Shown here: positions 48,221 to 55,371 of the stretch, piece after piece
Layout: each line of letters begins with the position of its first letter
How positions within the stretch are numbered: position 1 is the stretch's first letter
Source: an uncultured Eubacteriales bacterium
Lineage (GTDB): Bacteria; Bacillota; Clostridia; Christensenellales; Borkfalkiaceae
DNA: 55,371 bases
NCBI GenBank assembly: GCA_900542935.1
Contig: UQPN01000016.1
Span: 1-55,371, forward strand
Direction: 5' to 3'
Made by a program: the position numbers and the translations under genes
Notes under the pieces: model-generated
The model's database searches: none
Told to the model about the DNA's origin: nothing
The model's input: the letters and a program-made list of their open reading frames with translations, nothing else

Positions 48221-49981
48221 ATGGATATTCAACAAAGAATAGACGAATTGATGAAACAAAACAATATTGATACATATATAACTTTATTGCGTAAAATTTT
48301 TAAGTGTTCGGTGCGCGACGAATCAAAAACAGACGTTCAATGGGCAACGAATCAAAAATCTAATTTTACAAACATGCTAAAAGGGAAACGTCCCTTTACG
48401 GTGGAAATGATTTTAGGATTGGAACATGTTTTAAACACTTCTATGGACAGTATAATAAACGACCTACCCTATAAGGAACGATATCAACCGAGAGGGTTGG
48501 AATATACCGTAGCGTGCGACGACTTTAGCGAGTATCTGAAACTTGACGGAGAAACGGACGATGAAGCCGTAAATATTTTAAGGAATACAGACGAATACAA
48601 CAAAAGTTTACTCGATTATATTATTAAATATCGCTCTGTAAACGGCATTCGTTTTCTATGCGAAAAGCATAATTTTTTCTTTAATCCGATGAACAACATG
48701 TTCAATGCCGATTCTTCAATGCCGATAATTTGTGGGAATTACGACTCGGCGCCGATGGAAATAGCAAAATTACTTGCGGAAAAAGAAGAGGCAGATTTAT
48801 TTATAGAAATATTTGATCCTTTTTATGAAACAAGTCGCTATGTGGATACGGACAGATATTTATACAACAAAAAGGAATTTGTCCGAACTGTTTTAACGTC
48901 GGGAAAAGTACTGCAAAAAATGTTATCAAGTAAAGAGATACCTATAAAAGACGCTAATAGGGGGGTGGTTTCGTACGGCTACGATTTCGACGACGTGAGT
49001 TTTATAAATCCGCTGCTAAGGTTGCTGTTGCAAGAAGCGATAAATCAAGGCAATTATACATATATAAAACAAATCGTAGACTTCGGTCGCGATTTTAACA
49101 AAAAGCAATTGCAGTTTATACATGAACGTCTATCGGAAAAACAGTTGAAAAATATCCGCGTGGACGATAGCGGATATTTGTCGGACGGAAGAACAAAAAT
49201 CGGGAATTTACTTGTTTACTGCGAACCGATCGACCCCACCCTTCCCGATCGGATAAAAATTTTATTAAACGACTTGACGGCTCAAAAAGAGGAGTTGGAA
49301 CTTCTTCCCGAAATCGATTACGACGGCGGAGTTCATAAGAGCTTTAAGATAGTAGATAACAAGTACGTATTGAAAAAATCTTCAAATAATCCGGTTGAGT
49401 ACGAGATGCTGCGATATATGGGGAGTAAAGGTTTTTCAAAAGTTCCCGAATTTTACGAAACGAAAGACGGAGTAGATAGATTCGGTTATATCCAAGGTGA
49501 AACGTTCAAATACAAGCAAGGAAGAACTAACGAAAAATTAAACTCTTTGATCTGTTTTCTGAAAGAATTTCATGGTATATGCGTACAAAAATTAGGTAAA
49601 GGACAAGTGTATCTGCACGGTAAATACGATAACGAGGATATTGTATACGACGGCGAAAACGTAAAGGCGGTTATCAATTGGGATAATTGCTATATAGGAA
49701 ATCCATATGAAGATTTAGTCGAAATTATATTTGAATGGACAGATATAAGCAGTTATATCAGGCGTAACGATCGTGTATTGCGATCTATCCGAGAAATTTT
49801 AAAAATTTATCGCGGCGATGAAACTTCCGAAAGCGATTTTGCGCAAATCATGAAAGACTGTCTGGAAAAGAAACTTGAAAGAATAGATAAATCGGCAAAT
49901 AATTACAGTTGGTGGTATGAAACGATTAAACACGCAGAAACGTTTGTCGATTTATATGAGAGCGAGTTAAACAATCTTTAA
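48221..49981 (+). CDS. HTH regulator fused to an aminoglycoside-phosphotransferase-like pseudokinase
   Basis: A 586-residue fusion. Residues about 1-85 look like a helix-turn-helix of XRE type (KSNFTNMLKGKRPFTVEMILGLEHVL). A long middle region (90-360) has no family I know and includes ankyrin-like helical pairs. The C-terminal 200 residues follow an aminoglycoside-phosphotransferase/choline-kinase pattern, ending with LHGKYDNEDIVYDGENV and AVINWDNCYIGNPYEDL. In active enzymes these read HGDxxxxN and IDWD. Here the catalytic Asp is Lys, the Asn is Asp and the metal Asp is Asn, so phosphotransfer is doubtful. It may sense a ligand and control the genes downstream. GGAGG precedes ATG 48221. Confidence 0.72.
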   Translation: MDIQQRIDELMKQNNIDTYITLLRKIFKCSVRDESKTDVQWATNQKSNFTNMLKGKRPFTVEMILGLEHVLNTSMDSIINDLPYKERYQPRGLEYTVACDDFSEYLKLDGETDDEAVNILRNTDEYNKSLLDYIIKYRSVNGIRFLCEKHNFFFNPMNNMFNADSSMPIICGNYDSAPMEIAKLLAEKEEADLFIEIFDPFYETSRYVDTDRYLYNKKEFVRTVLTSGKVLQKMLSSKEIPIKDANRGVVSYGYDFDDVSFINPLLRLLLQEAINQGNYTYIKQIVDFGRDFNKKQLQFIHERLSEKQLKNIRVDDSGYLSDGRTKIGNLLVYCEPIDPTLPDRIKILLNDLTAQKEELELLPEIDYDGGVHKSFKIVDNKYVLKKSSNNPVEYEMLRYMGSKGFSKVPEFYETKDGVDRFGYIQGETFKYKQGRTNEKLNSLICFLKEFHGICVQKLGKGQVYLHGKYDNEDIVYDGENVKAVINWDNCYIGNPYEDLVEIIFEWTDISSYIRRNDRVLRSIREILKIYRGDETSESDFAQIMKDCLEKKLERIDKSANNYSWWYETIKHAETFVDLYESELNNL

Positions 49982-49998
49982 TTACAAAGGGGTAAATT

Positions 49999-51072
49999 AT
50001 GAAAATTAAAAAAATTATTTCTATGTTACTATGCTCATCATTGTGCATGGCTGTATTACTTACGACTGTCGCTTGCACCGAAACAAAAAACGATACAGAA
50101 ACGGTGCCTGTGACGGATATGCTCGGAGAAACGATAACGGTAAAGAAAAATCCTAAAAAAGTCGCCTGTGCTTCGAGGACGACATATGATCTTTTGATAG
50201 CGTTCGGTCTCGGCGATTGTATCGACGGCGCATATTACGCATTACTCGAAAACGAATGGGCGGCAGTTTTTGATGAAAAAGCAAACGAAAGATATTCGCT
50301 TGCTTATGAAGAAAGCTATGAAACGTATATTGCGCGAGGCGTCGACATAGTTTTTGCACCCGAAAAATACGTGGCAGACGGATTGAAAGAACACGGGATC
50401 AAGGCCTTGAACGTAAGTTTATACGGCAATCCCGATTTCGGCGGTTACGTGTATTTCTTTGCCGATCTGGTAAAACAAATCTGGGATAGCGAGGAAATAA
50501 CAAGAAGGGTTGATTCATGGAAAGCAAAAATGCAATCGACGATTGAGGAAATCCAAGCCGAACTTGCAAAACATAACGATAAACAACGGACCGTATATTA
50601 CGTGCGAGGCGATAAAAATAAGGGCGTAGGATACACTGATCAGGTTGGTTCGTTTACCGAATATGCTTATAAAGTATTGGGAATGAAGCCGTTGAACGAT
50701 CGATTCAAATCAAACAGACCGTCGGCGGAAGAAATATGCGCTCAAAATCCCGACGTCTTTGTCGTCGGAGGAATATATCAAAGAAAATTGATCAACGCTT
50801 TACAAGAAGAACCGTATAAGCATCTCGACGCAGTGAAAAATAATCGGATTTTCAACATTCCGATCGGACTTACGATGTTTGAACAGTTATCCGTGTTTTC
50901 TCCCGTTTTTCTTTGCGATCAGGCAAATAAACTTTATCCCGAATATTTTGATTACGACGTCAAAAAGCAAATTCGGGATTTGAGTAAAGAATTTTTCGGC
51001 GCAGAACTTACGGATTCGGAAGCACAGAACATGCTCGACGGTTTAAGCAGGGAGGGAAATTCTCTTGTCTGA
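49999..51072 (+). CDS. ABC transporter substrate-binding lipoprotein (FecB/BtuF-type)
   Basis: A 357-residue lipoprotein with lipobox LTTVAC and a type III solute-binding fold (Peripla_BP_2), used for siderophore, heme or cobalamin. VTDMLGETITVKKNPKKVACAS is the typical opening. The strand AQNPDVFVVGG and the closing helix pair fit the class. AAGGGG precedes ATG 49999. It leads a four-gene run: the permease overlaps by eight bases, and the ATPase follows. Confidence 0.92.
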   Translation: MKIKKIISMLLCSSLCMAVLLTTVACTETKNDTETVPVTDMLGETITVKKNPKKVACASRTTYDLLIAFGLGDCIDGAYYALLENEWAAVFDEKANERYSLAYEESYETYIARGVDIVFAPEKYVADGLKEHGIKALNVSLYGNPDFGGYVYFFADLVKQIWDSEEITRRVDSWKAKMQSTIEEIQAELAKHNDKQRTVYYVRGDKNKGVGYTDQVGSFTEYAYKVLGMKPLNDRFKSNRPSAEEICAQNPDVFVVGGIYQRKLINALQEEPYKHLDAVKNNRIFNIPIGLTMFEQLSVFSPVFLCDQANKLYPEYFDYDVKKQIRDLSKEFFGAELTDSEAQNMLDGLSREGNSLV

Positions 51073-52081
51073 TCGAATGAAACAGAAAATGACGGGCGTA
51101 TATTTTACGCTCGTCGGCATAACTCTTATTATTATATTTGTTTTGGCGTTAACCGTCGGAAGATATAAAATTTCTGTGGTCGTTTTTTTCAAAATGTTGT
51201 TTGGCAGCGAAGGCTATGAAATAGAACGCAGCGTTGTGCTGAACTTGCGTCTGCCGAGAACGATTATTGCCGCACTGACGGGAACGGCGTTGAGCGTTTC
51301 AGGCTTATTGTATCAGGAAACTTTTCAAAACAGATTAGTTTCACCGGATTTACTCGGAGTATCTTCCGGTGCGGGCGTCGGTGCGGCTTTGGCTATCGTT
51401 ATCGGAGCGTCATCTGTTTTTGTAAGTTTCTTCGCCTTCGTCTTCGGCGTTTTTACGGTGCTTGCAACTACTTTCGTCGCAAAGTCTTTCAAAAATAAAT
51501 CATCGATGGCATTAACTCTTTCGGGAATTATCGTCGGCGGATTTATGGGAGCGGTGTTATCTTTCATTAAATATCTTGCAGATGCGGAAACTACCCTTGC
51601 AAGCATAACTTTTTGGCTGATGGGTTCTTTTGAACAATCTACCATGGCGGACGTTTACGTTTTGTTACCCATTGTCATAATTTGTTCTATCGTTATCTTA
51701 TCAATCGGTTGGCGAGTTAACATTGTCGCTTTAGGGCGAGAAGAAGCGCAAACCAAAGGAATAAATTACAGACTTTACAGGGCGATAATTATTATCGTGG
51801 CTACCCTTCTTACCGCAAGTTCAGTTGCTTTCTCCGGTACTATCGGTTGGATAGGGCTGGTAGTGCCGCATATAGTAAGGCTTACGGTAGGGAGAGATAC
51901 GAAAAAAGCAATTCCCATGTGCATGCTGTTCGGGGCAACGTTTATGATAATAGCAGATATTTTATCTCGCGTGTTTACGGCTGCCGAAGTTCCGCTATCG
52001 GCGGTAACGGGATTTTTCGGCACAATCGTTTTCGTCGTATTGCTATTTATAAGGAGGGATTCGATTCGTGAAAACGATTGA
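51065..52081 (+). CDS. FecCD-family ABC transporter permease
   Basis: A 338-residue permease with about nine to ten helices. LNLRLPRTIIAALTGTALSVSG is the FecCD signature, followed by NRLVSPDLLGVSSGAGVGAALA and GWIGLVVPHIVRLTVG (coupling to the ATPase). It starts at TTG 51065 within the end of the substrate-binding gene, nine bases after AGGGAGGG; ATG 51077 is a possible alternative. It overlaps the ATPase gene by 14 bases. Confidence 0.93.
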   Translation: MSDRMKQKMTGVYFTLVGITLIIIFVLALTVGRYKISVVVFFKMLFGSEGYEIERSVVLNLRLPRTIIAALTGTALSVSGLLYQETFQNRLVSPDLLGVSSGAGVGAALAIVIGASSVFVSFFAFVFGVFTVLATTFVAKSFKNKSSMALTLSGIIVGGFMGAVLSFIKYLADAETTLASITFWLMGSFEQSTMADVYVLLPIVIICSIVILSIGWRVNIVALGREEAQTKGINYRLYRAIIIIVATLLTASSVAFSGTIGWIGLVVPHIVRLTVGRDTKKAIPMCMLFGATFMIIADILSRVFTAAEVPLSAVTGFFGTIVFVVLLFIRRDSIREND

Positions 52082-52844
52082 CGTAAAAAATATTTCTTTC
52101 AGGTATCGGAAGAAGGACCGGCCGGTATTAAACGACGTGAGTTTTTCTTGCGAAAAAGGCACGGTTAACGTTTTGATCGGTCTGAACGGATCTGGAAAAA
52201 CAACTCTCATAAAAATCATTGCCGGCTTGTTGGAAAACTATAGCGGAGAGGTAATCGTTGAAGATGAAAACTTACAATCTCTATCTATAAGCGAACGCTC
52301 GAAGAAAATGGCTTATGTTTCGCAAAAATCCGGATTTATCGATGATTTTTCGGTAGAGGAATACTTATTGTTCGGTACGGTGAACAATATGAAGTTTTAT
52401 CAGTCCCCGAAGGATGAAGAAAAAAGAAACGTATTAAATTGTGCAATGCAGTTCGAAATTACTCACCTACTTGATAAAAAGTTGTCCGAAATAAGCGGCG
52501 GTGAAAGACAAATTGTTGCTATTTGCGCGGCGATTGTTCAGAATACAAACCTAATTGTGCTGGATGAGCCGACGTCGGCGCTCGATATTAAAAATCAACA
52601 CGCCGTTCTTTCTATAATCAAGAAAATTGCAAAAGAGCAAGAAAAGACTTTTATTTTATCTTCGCACAATCCTAATCACGCGTTATATTTAGACAGCAAC
52701 GTATTGTTACTCAAAAACGGGACGATCGTTGCACAAGGACAAGCCGACGATATTGTAAATGTTGAAACGTTAAAAACAATATACGGCGAAGATATTTGCT
52801 ACGCTTCGGATTTGGAATATAAAGAAATATCTTTTAAGGATTGA
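52068..52844 (+). CDS. ABC transporter ATP-binding protein (FecE/BtuD-type)
   Basis: A 258-residue ATPase. Walker A GLNGSGKT, Q-loop in MAYVSQKSG, signature EISGGERQ, Walker B NLIVLDEPTSALD and switch His in SSHNPNH are intact. It starts at GTG 52068 after AAGGAGGGA. With the preceding permease and binding protein it forms a complete importer for an iron chelate, heme or vitamin B12; the sequence does not decide which. Confidence 0.94.
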   Translation: MKTIDVKNISFRYRKKDRPVLNDVSFSCEKGTVNVLIGLNGSGKTTLIKIIAGLLENYSGEVIVEDENLQSLSISERSKKMAYVSQKSGFIDDFSVEEYLLFGTVNNMKFYQSPKDEEKRNVLNCAMQFEITHLLDKKLSEISGGERQIVAICAAIVQNTNLIVLDEPTSALDIKNQHAVLSIIKKIAKEQEKTFILSSHNPNHALYLDSNVLLLKNGTIVAQGQADDIVNVETLKTIYGEDICYASDLEYKEISFKD

Positions 52845-52861
52845 TAAAGAGAGAGAAAGAA

Positions 52862-53977
52862 ATGAAATATTTATCATTCGATATCGAATGTTGCGACGGT
52901 CGACATATCTGCGAATTCGGGTATGTAGTGGTAGATGAAAAATTTAATGTTTTGGAAAGAGATTGTATTACGATGAATCCGGAATATAAATTCGCTCTTA
53001 CGGGAAGAGAGCATGAAAAAGACATTTTACTTGCCTACCCCGAAGAAATTTATTATAATAGTCCGACTTTCGATTATTATTACACAAAAATCAAAGATCT
53101 TTTAACTATGCCCGATTGTAAGATTATAGGATTTTCGCTTTATCACGACTCGGTTTTTTTGGCTACGGCTTGTGAACATTACGACAGAGAGCCGATAAAA
53201 TTTGAATATTACGATTTTCAGAAACTTTATCAAGGTTATATGAAATCGAAAAAAAGTGCTTCTGTTGAGAGTATGACAAAAGAACTTGGCATAACAGACA
53301 TAAAATTACATAAAAGCGATGACGACGCGTGGGCGGTAATCAGAGGCTTACAGGTTATAGGTGAAAAAGAAAGATTATCGCTTGTCGATACAATTAATAC
53401 GCTAAAAAAATGCAATAAAAACTATCATGCGGAGCAAGCAATCGAGCGCAATCGTACGTTGGTAGAAAAAGCCAAAAACGGTAATATCTCGGCTCAAAAT
53501 AAAATAATGAAAGGTTTTATTCATAAACTAAAAATAAAGAATTTGAATAAAAACGATGATTTTACAGGAAAAAACATCTGCATAAGTTCCAATTTTCAAA
53601 AGGCGCATTTTAATGGATTTCTTGGTATAATTCAACGTTTATACGAATACGGCGCAAATTATACTGGAAAAGCGAGCGAATGTGATGTTTTTATTGAATA
53701 TCAGCAATCGGGAATTGAAGATCCGAGATATTTAAGCGTGATGAGGACAATAGAAACCGAAAATAGATATATACGAATTTTATCTTTGGATGAGGGGCTT
53801 AAAGCGCTAAACTTGGTATTGGAAAATTTAAGTAAAATCGATCATGTAAACGGAAAGGCTTACATAGAAAGAAATAAACAACGCAAGGAAAAAGGAAGAA
53901 TACATAATTTTATCGATAAAACAAATATACCTACAACGATAGGAGATATTCTTAAATCGAAAGGTGTAAATTTTTAA
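52862..53977 (+). CDS. DEDDh 3'-5' exonuclease with BRCT-like region
   Basis: A 371-residue protein. The first 165 residues are a DnaQ/RNase-T-like exonuclease: D7 and E9 in SFDIECC, D96 in FSLYHDSVFL, H150 and D155 in KLHKSDDDAWAVIRG, the complete DEDDh set. Residues about 165-220 form a basic helical linker. Residues about 228-310 (TGKNICISSNF, IIQRLYEYGANYTGKASECDVFI) resemble a BRCT domain, as in epsilon-type exonucleases of Firmicutes. It starts at ATG 52862 after AGAGAG, 17 bases after the ATPase stop. Its role on the element is unknown; repair or transfer-DNA processing would fit. Confidence 0.82.
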   Translation: MKYLSFDIECCDGRHICEFGYVVVDEKFNVLERDCITMNPEYKFALTGREHEKDILLAYPEEIYYNSPTFDYYYTKIKDLLTMPDCKIIGFSLYHDSVFLATACEHYDREPIKFEYYDFQKLYQGYMKSKKSASVESMTKELGITDIKLHKSDDDAWAVIRGLQVIGEKERLSLVDTINTLKKCNKNYHAEQAIERNRTLVEKAKNGNISAQNKIMKGFIHKLKIKNLNKNDDFTGKNICISSNFQKAHFNGFLGIIQRLYEYGANYTGKASECDVFIEYQQSGIEDPRYLSVMRTIETENRYIRILSLDEGLKALNLVLENLSKIDHVNGKAYIERNKQRKEKGRIHNFIDKTNIPTTIGDILKSKGVNF

Positions 53978-53986
53978 TACTTTACA

Positions 53987-54034
53987 AAAAGCACTCTGTA
54001 TGAGAAATTTCAAATACGGAGTGCTTTTATTTTG
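53987..54034 (+). terminator. Terminator closing the ABC-exonuclease operon
   Basis: AAAAGCACTCTGTAT (53987-54001) pairs with ATACGGAGTGCTTTT (54014-54028) with one mismatch, followed by ATTTT. Confidence 0.85.
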
Positions 54035-54132
54035 GAAACATATAAGGGGGATTCAGTGAAAAATTATCGTTTGAATAATCCGCCGTAGACGGAGAAAAAC
54101 TTTGTTACGAAACAAGAGAAAAATATAACAAT

Positions 54133-54244
54133 TCAGGCAAAGTGTAGCCCACTATACTTCGATTCCGAAGTAGTGGGCTCTGCGAGGCTGTGAGTCCATA
54201 GAAATAAACGGTCGGCAGAGAAAATTTCTACACACTTTGCCTGA
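54133..54244 (+). other. Structured region upstream of relaxase: candidate oriT or leader RNA
   Basis: TCAGGCAAAGTGTAG (54133-54147) and CTACACACTTTGCCTGA (54228-54244) are inverted, with one 2-base bulge, closing an 80-base domain. Inside, AGCCCACT-AT-ACTTCG (54146-54161) pairs with CGAAGTAGTGGGCT (54166-54179), a 14-bp hairpin with ATTC loop. MobV relaxases usually nick an oriT just upstream of their own gene, so this is the best candidate. Confidence 0.55.
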
Positions 54245-54277
54245 GAAAAAATTACAAATTTAAGGAGGAAAACCACC

Positions 54278-55315
54278 ATTTCATTTATCGTATGTCATAT
54301 GCAAAAATTTCATAAGAACGACGTTGCTCTCGTCGAGCGAGAAAACGAACGGGACGAGAATTATATCTCGGACAATCCGCAGATTGACCGCGCCCGAACA
54401 AAAGATAATTATCGACTCGTTAGTAGCTACGGTACATACACGGAGTTCATAAACAATCGCTTACGCGAATTAAATTTGTCCCCGCGTAAAGACGCGGTAG
54501 TGATGAATTCTTTCGTCGTGGGTTCGGATAAAACTTTTTTCGATAAACTTAGCAAAATGCAACGATATATCTTTTTCGAGAACTGCGCAAAATTTTTCGC
54601 GGAACGCTACGGAGAGGAAAATATAATTTCGGCGGTCGTGCATTTGGATGAAACCACGCCGCACATGCACTTAAATCTTATGCCGATTACTTCCAACGGC
54701 AGACTATGCAGTAAGCAACTGTTCGATAAACCGCAGTTACAAAAATTGCAAACGGATTTTTACGAAGAAGTCGGAAAGAAATACGGCTTGCACCGCGGCA
54801 AAGAAGGCAGTCAGCGTAAACATCTTTCCACCGCCGAGTTCAAAGCGAAAAAGATAATCGAACAAGCCGAGGCAATACGGCACGAAAATCAAGTTTACGC
54901 GGACGCGCTCGAAGAAGCGAAAAGCGGAGAATATTCTCGGAACAAAAGCAAACTGAAACAGCAAGCGATTGCCGCTGTTGCAGAAAACGCCGATTTGAAA
55001 AAGCGGCTGGATAAATCTATGAGTGAAACGCTCGAATACGCGAAAAAGGCGGAAGCCTTAGAACGACAGAAAGACACAGACAGCCATTATGCCCGTATAG
55101 GTAAAACGCTTGCAAAAAACAATCCGAAAGAATACGAGCGTATTGTCTGCGGCAATCCGAAAACAATCAGAAACTTTTTCGATTCCGTTCTTTCTCTATT
55201 CACGCCGGAAGTAACGAGACGAATTCCGCGGCTTCAACAGATAGAAGCGGAACTCGAAGAAGAACGCAAAAAACAAGAAAAACAAAGCAAGAACGATAGT
55301 TATAACGGCAAGTAA
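54278..55315 (+). CDS. MobV-family relaxase, probable AUU start
   Basis: A 345-residue plasmid-mobilization relaxase. HLDETTPHMHLN (His122, Asp124, His129, His131) is the MobV metal-binding motif; the N-terminal SFIVCHMQKFHKND matches the family opening that contains the first conserved motif. Residues about 180-290 form a coiled coil. The first ATG in frame (54299) would cut off part of the N-terminal motif and lies 30 bases from the AAGGAGG site. ATT 54278 is nine bases after it and restores the family N-terminus, so initiation at AUU is likely. It nicks the transferred strand at oriT. Confidence 0.85.
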   Translation: MSFIVCHMQKFHKNDVALVERENERDENYISDNPQIDRARTKDNYRLVSSYGTYTEFINNRLRELNLSPRKDAVVMNSFVVGSDKTFFDKLSKMQRYIFFENCAKFFAERYGEENIISAVVHLDETTPHMHLNLMPITSNGRLCSKQLFDKPQLQKLQTDFYEEVGKKYGLHRGKEGSQRKHLSTAEFKAKKIIEQAEAIRHENQVYADALEEAKSGEYSRNKSKLKQQAIAAVAENADLKKRLDKSMSETLEYAKKAEALERQKDTDSHYARIGKTLAKNNPKEYERIVCGNPKTIRNFFDSVLSLFTPEVTRRIPRLQQIEAELEEERKKQEKQSKNDSYNGK

Positions 55316-55371
55316 AAAATTTGTTATTTGATTTTTTATTTCAAACATTTGTAATTACCTTCCCGGCAAAT

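Larger units (their letters stand above)
42371..55371 (+). mobile_element. Integrative conjugative/mobilizable element, left part
   Basis: The element begins within the 3' end of rlmD, at about 42371-42397, where the coding sequence of HVETLVCLS is followed by AT-rich DNA. The 3' end of this methyltransferase gene is a known insertion target for ICEs. It continues past the window end. Signs are the composition change, the rlmD tail swap, a MobV relaxase with an oriT-like hairpin region upstream, and cargo genes of a type seen on such elements. The integrase, conjugation genes and right attachment site are not visible. Confidence 0.85.

Noticed and set aside
42836..53977. A bacterial RNA-silencing system made from the polymerase-like protein and the exonuclease
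   Set aside because: No Argonaute, Dicer or helicase partner is present, the two genes are about 7 kb apart in different operons, and the polymerase signature is also found in transcription enzymes.

Overview
The window reads as a chromosomal segment of a spore-forming Clostridia-class Firmicute, probably a gut bacterium. The support is a SpoIVFA/SpoIVFB-like pair, an FMN riboswitch on a RibU-type transporter, Firmicutes gene neighbourhoods (rpmE-DUF1385-prmC-prfA, tsaE-tsaB-rimI, obg-yhbY), near-consensus sigma-A promoters and strong Shine-Dalgarno sites. The host genes are GC-rich and use GCG/GGC codons heavily. Two regions are clearly AT-richer: about 9.66-11.6 kb and everything after about 42.4 kb. 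No tRNA, rRNA or CRISPR array was seen. All statements come from reading the sequence by eye; no search was run.

Layout. 1-9.6 kb: the end of a GH43-like glycosidase, a secreted GDPD-family protein, two tandem YitT-family membrane proteins, a large BspA-like/InlB-repeat lipoprotein, a reverse-strand conserved protein, a DUF368 transporter and a small membrane protein. 9.66-11.6 kb: an AT-rich island of gene fragments and one intact lipoprotein gene, with direct repeats inside and an inverted repeat at its ends. 12-24.5 kb: zinc metallopeptidase, spoIVFA/spoIVFB-like pair, RNase E/G, pyruvate kinase, FMN riboswitch plus ribU, then a tightly overlapping run tsaE-tsaB-rimI-hydrolase-murF-like followed by ddl. 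24.5-30 kb: a two-component system with an operator-like direct repeat, obgE, yhbY and a cysteine-rich grpE. 30-42 kb: a 64-bp tandem repeat, two reverse-strand genes, rpmE, a DUF1385-PrmC fusion, prfA, a P-loop protein, thrC, DUF5685, a degenerate J-domain protein, a membrane protein and rlmD.

42.4 kb to the end is the left part of an integrated conjugative or mobilizable element sitting in the 3' end of rlmD. The element supplies a new C-terminal tail to RlmD. It then carries a large protein with the signature of two-barrel RNA polymerases (DYDSD motif), a soluble FtsH-like AAA+/M41 protease, a small conserved protein, an ADP-ribosylglycohydrolase, an HTH-aminoglycoside-phosphotransferase-like fusion whose catalytic residues look lost, a siderophore/cobalamin-type ABC importer, a DEDDh exonuclease with a BRCT-like region, an oriT-like structured region and a MobV relaxase that appears to start at AUU. 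The integrase and right end lie outside the window.

The most unusual system is the polymerase-like protein beside the FtsH-like protease. Other points of interest are the HTH-pseudokinase regulator with palindromic operators, a probably leaderless tsaE transcript, and the cysteine-rich variants of GrpE and a J-domain protein.
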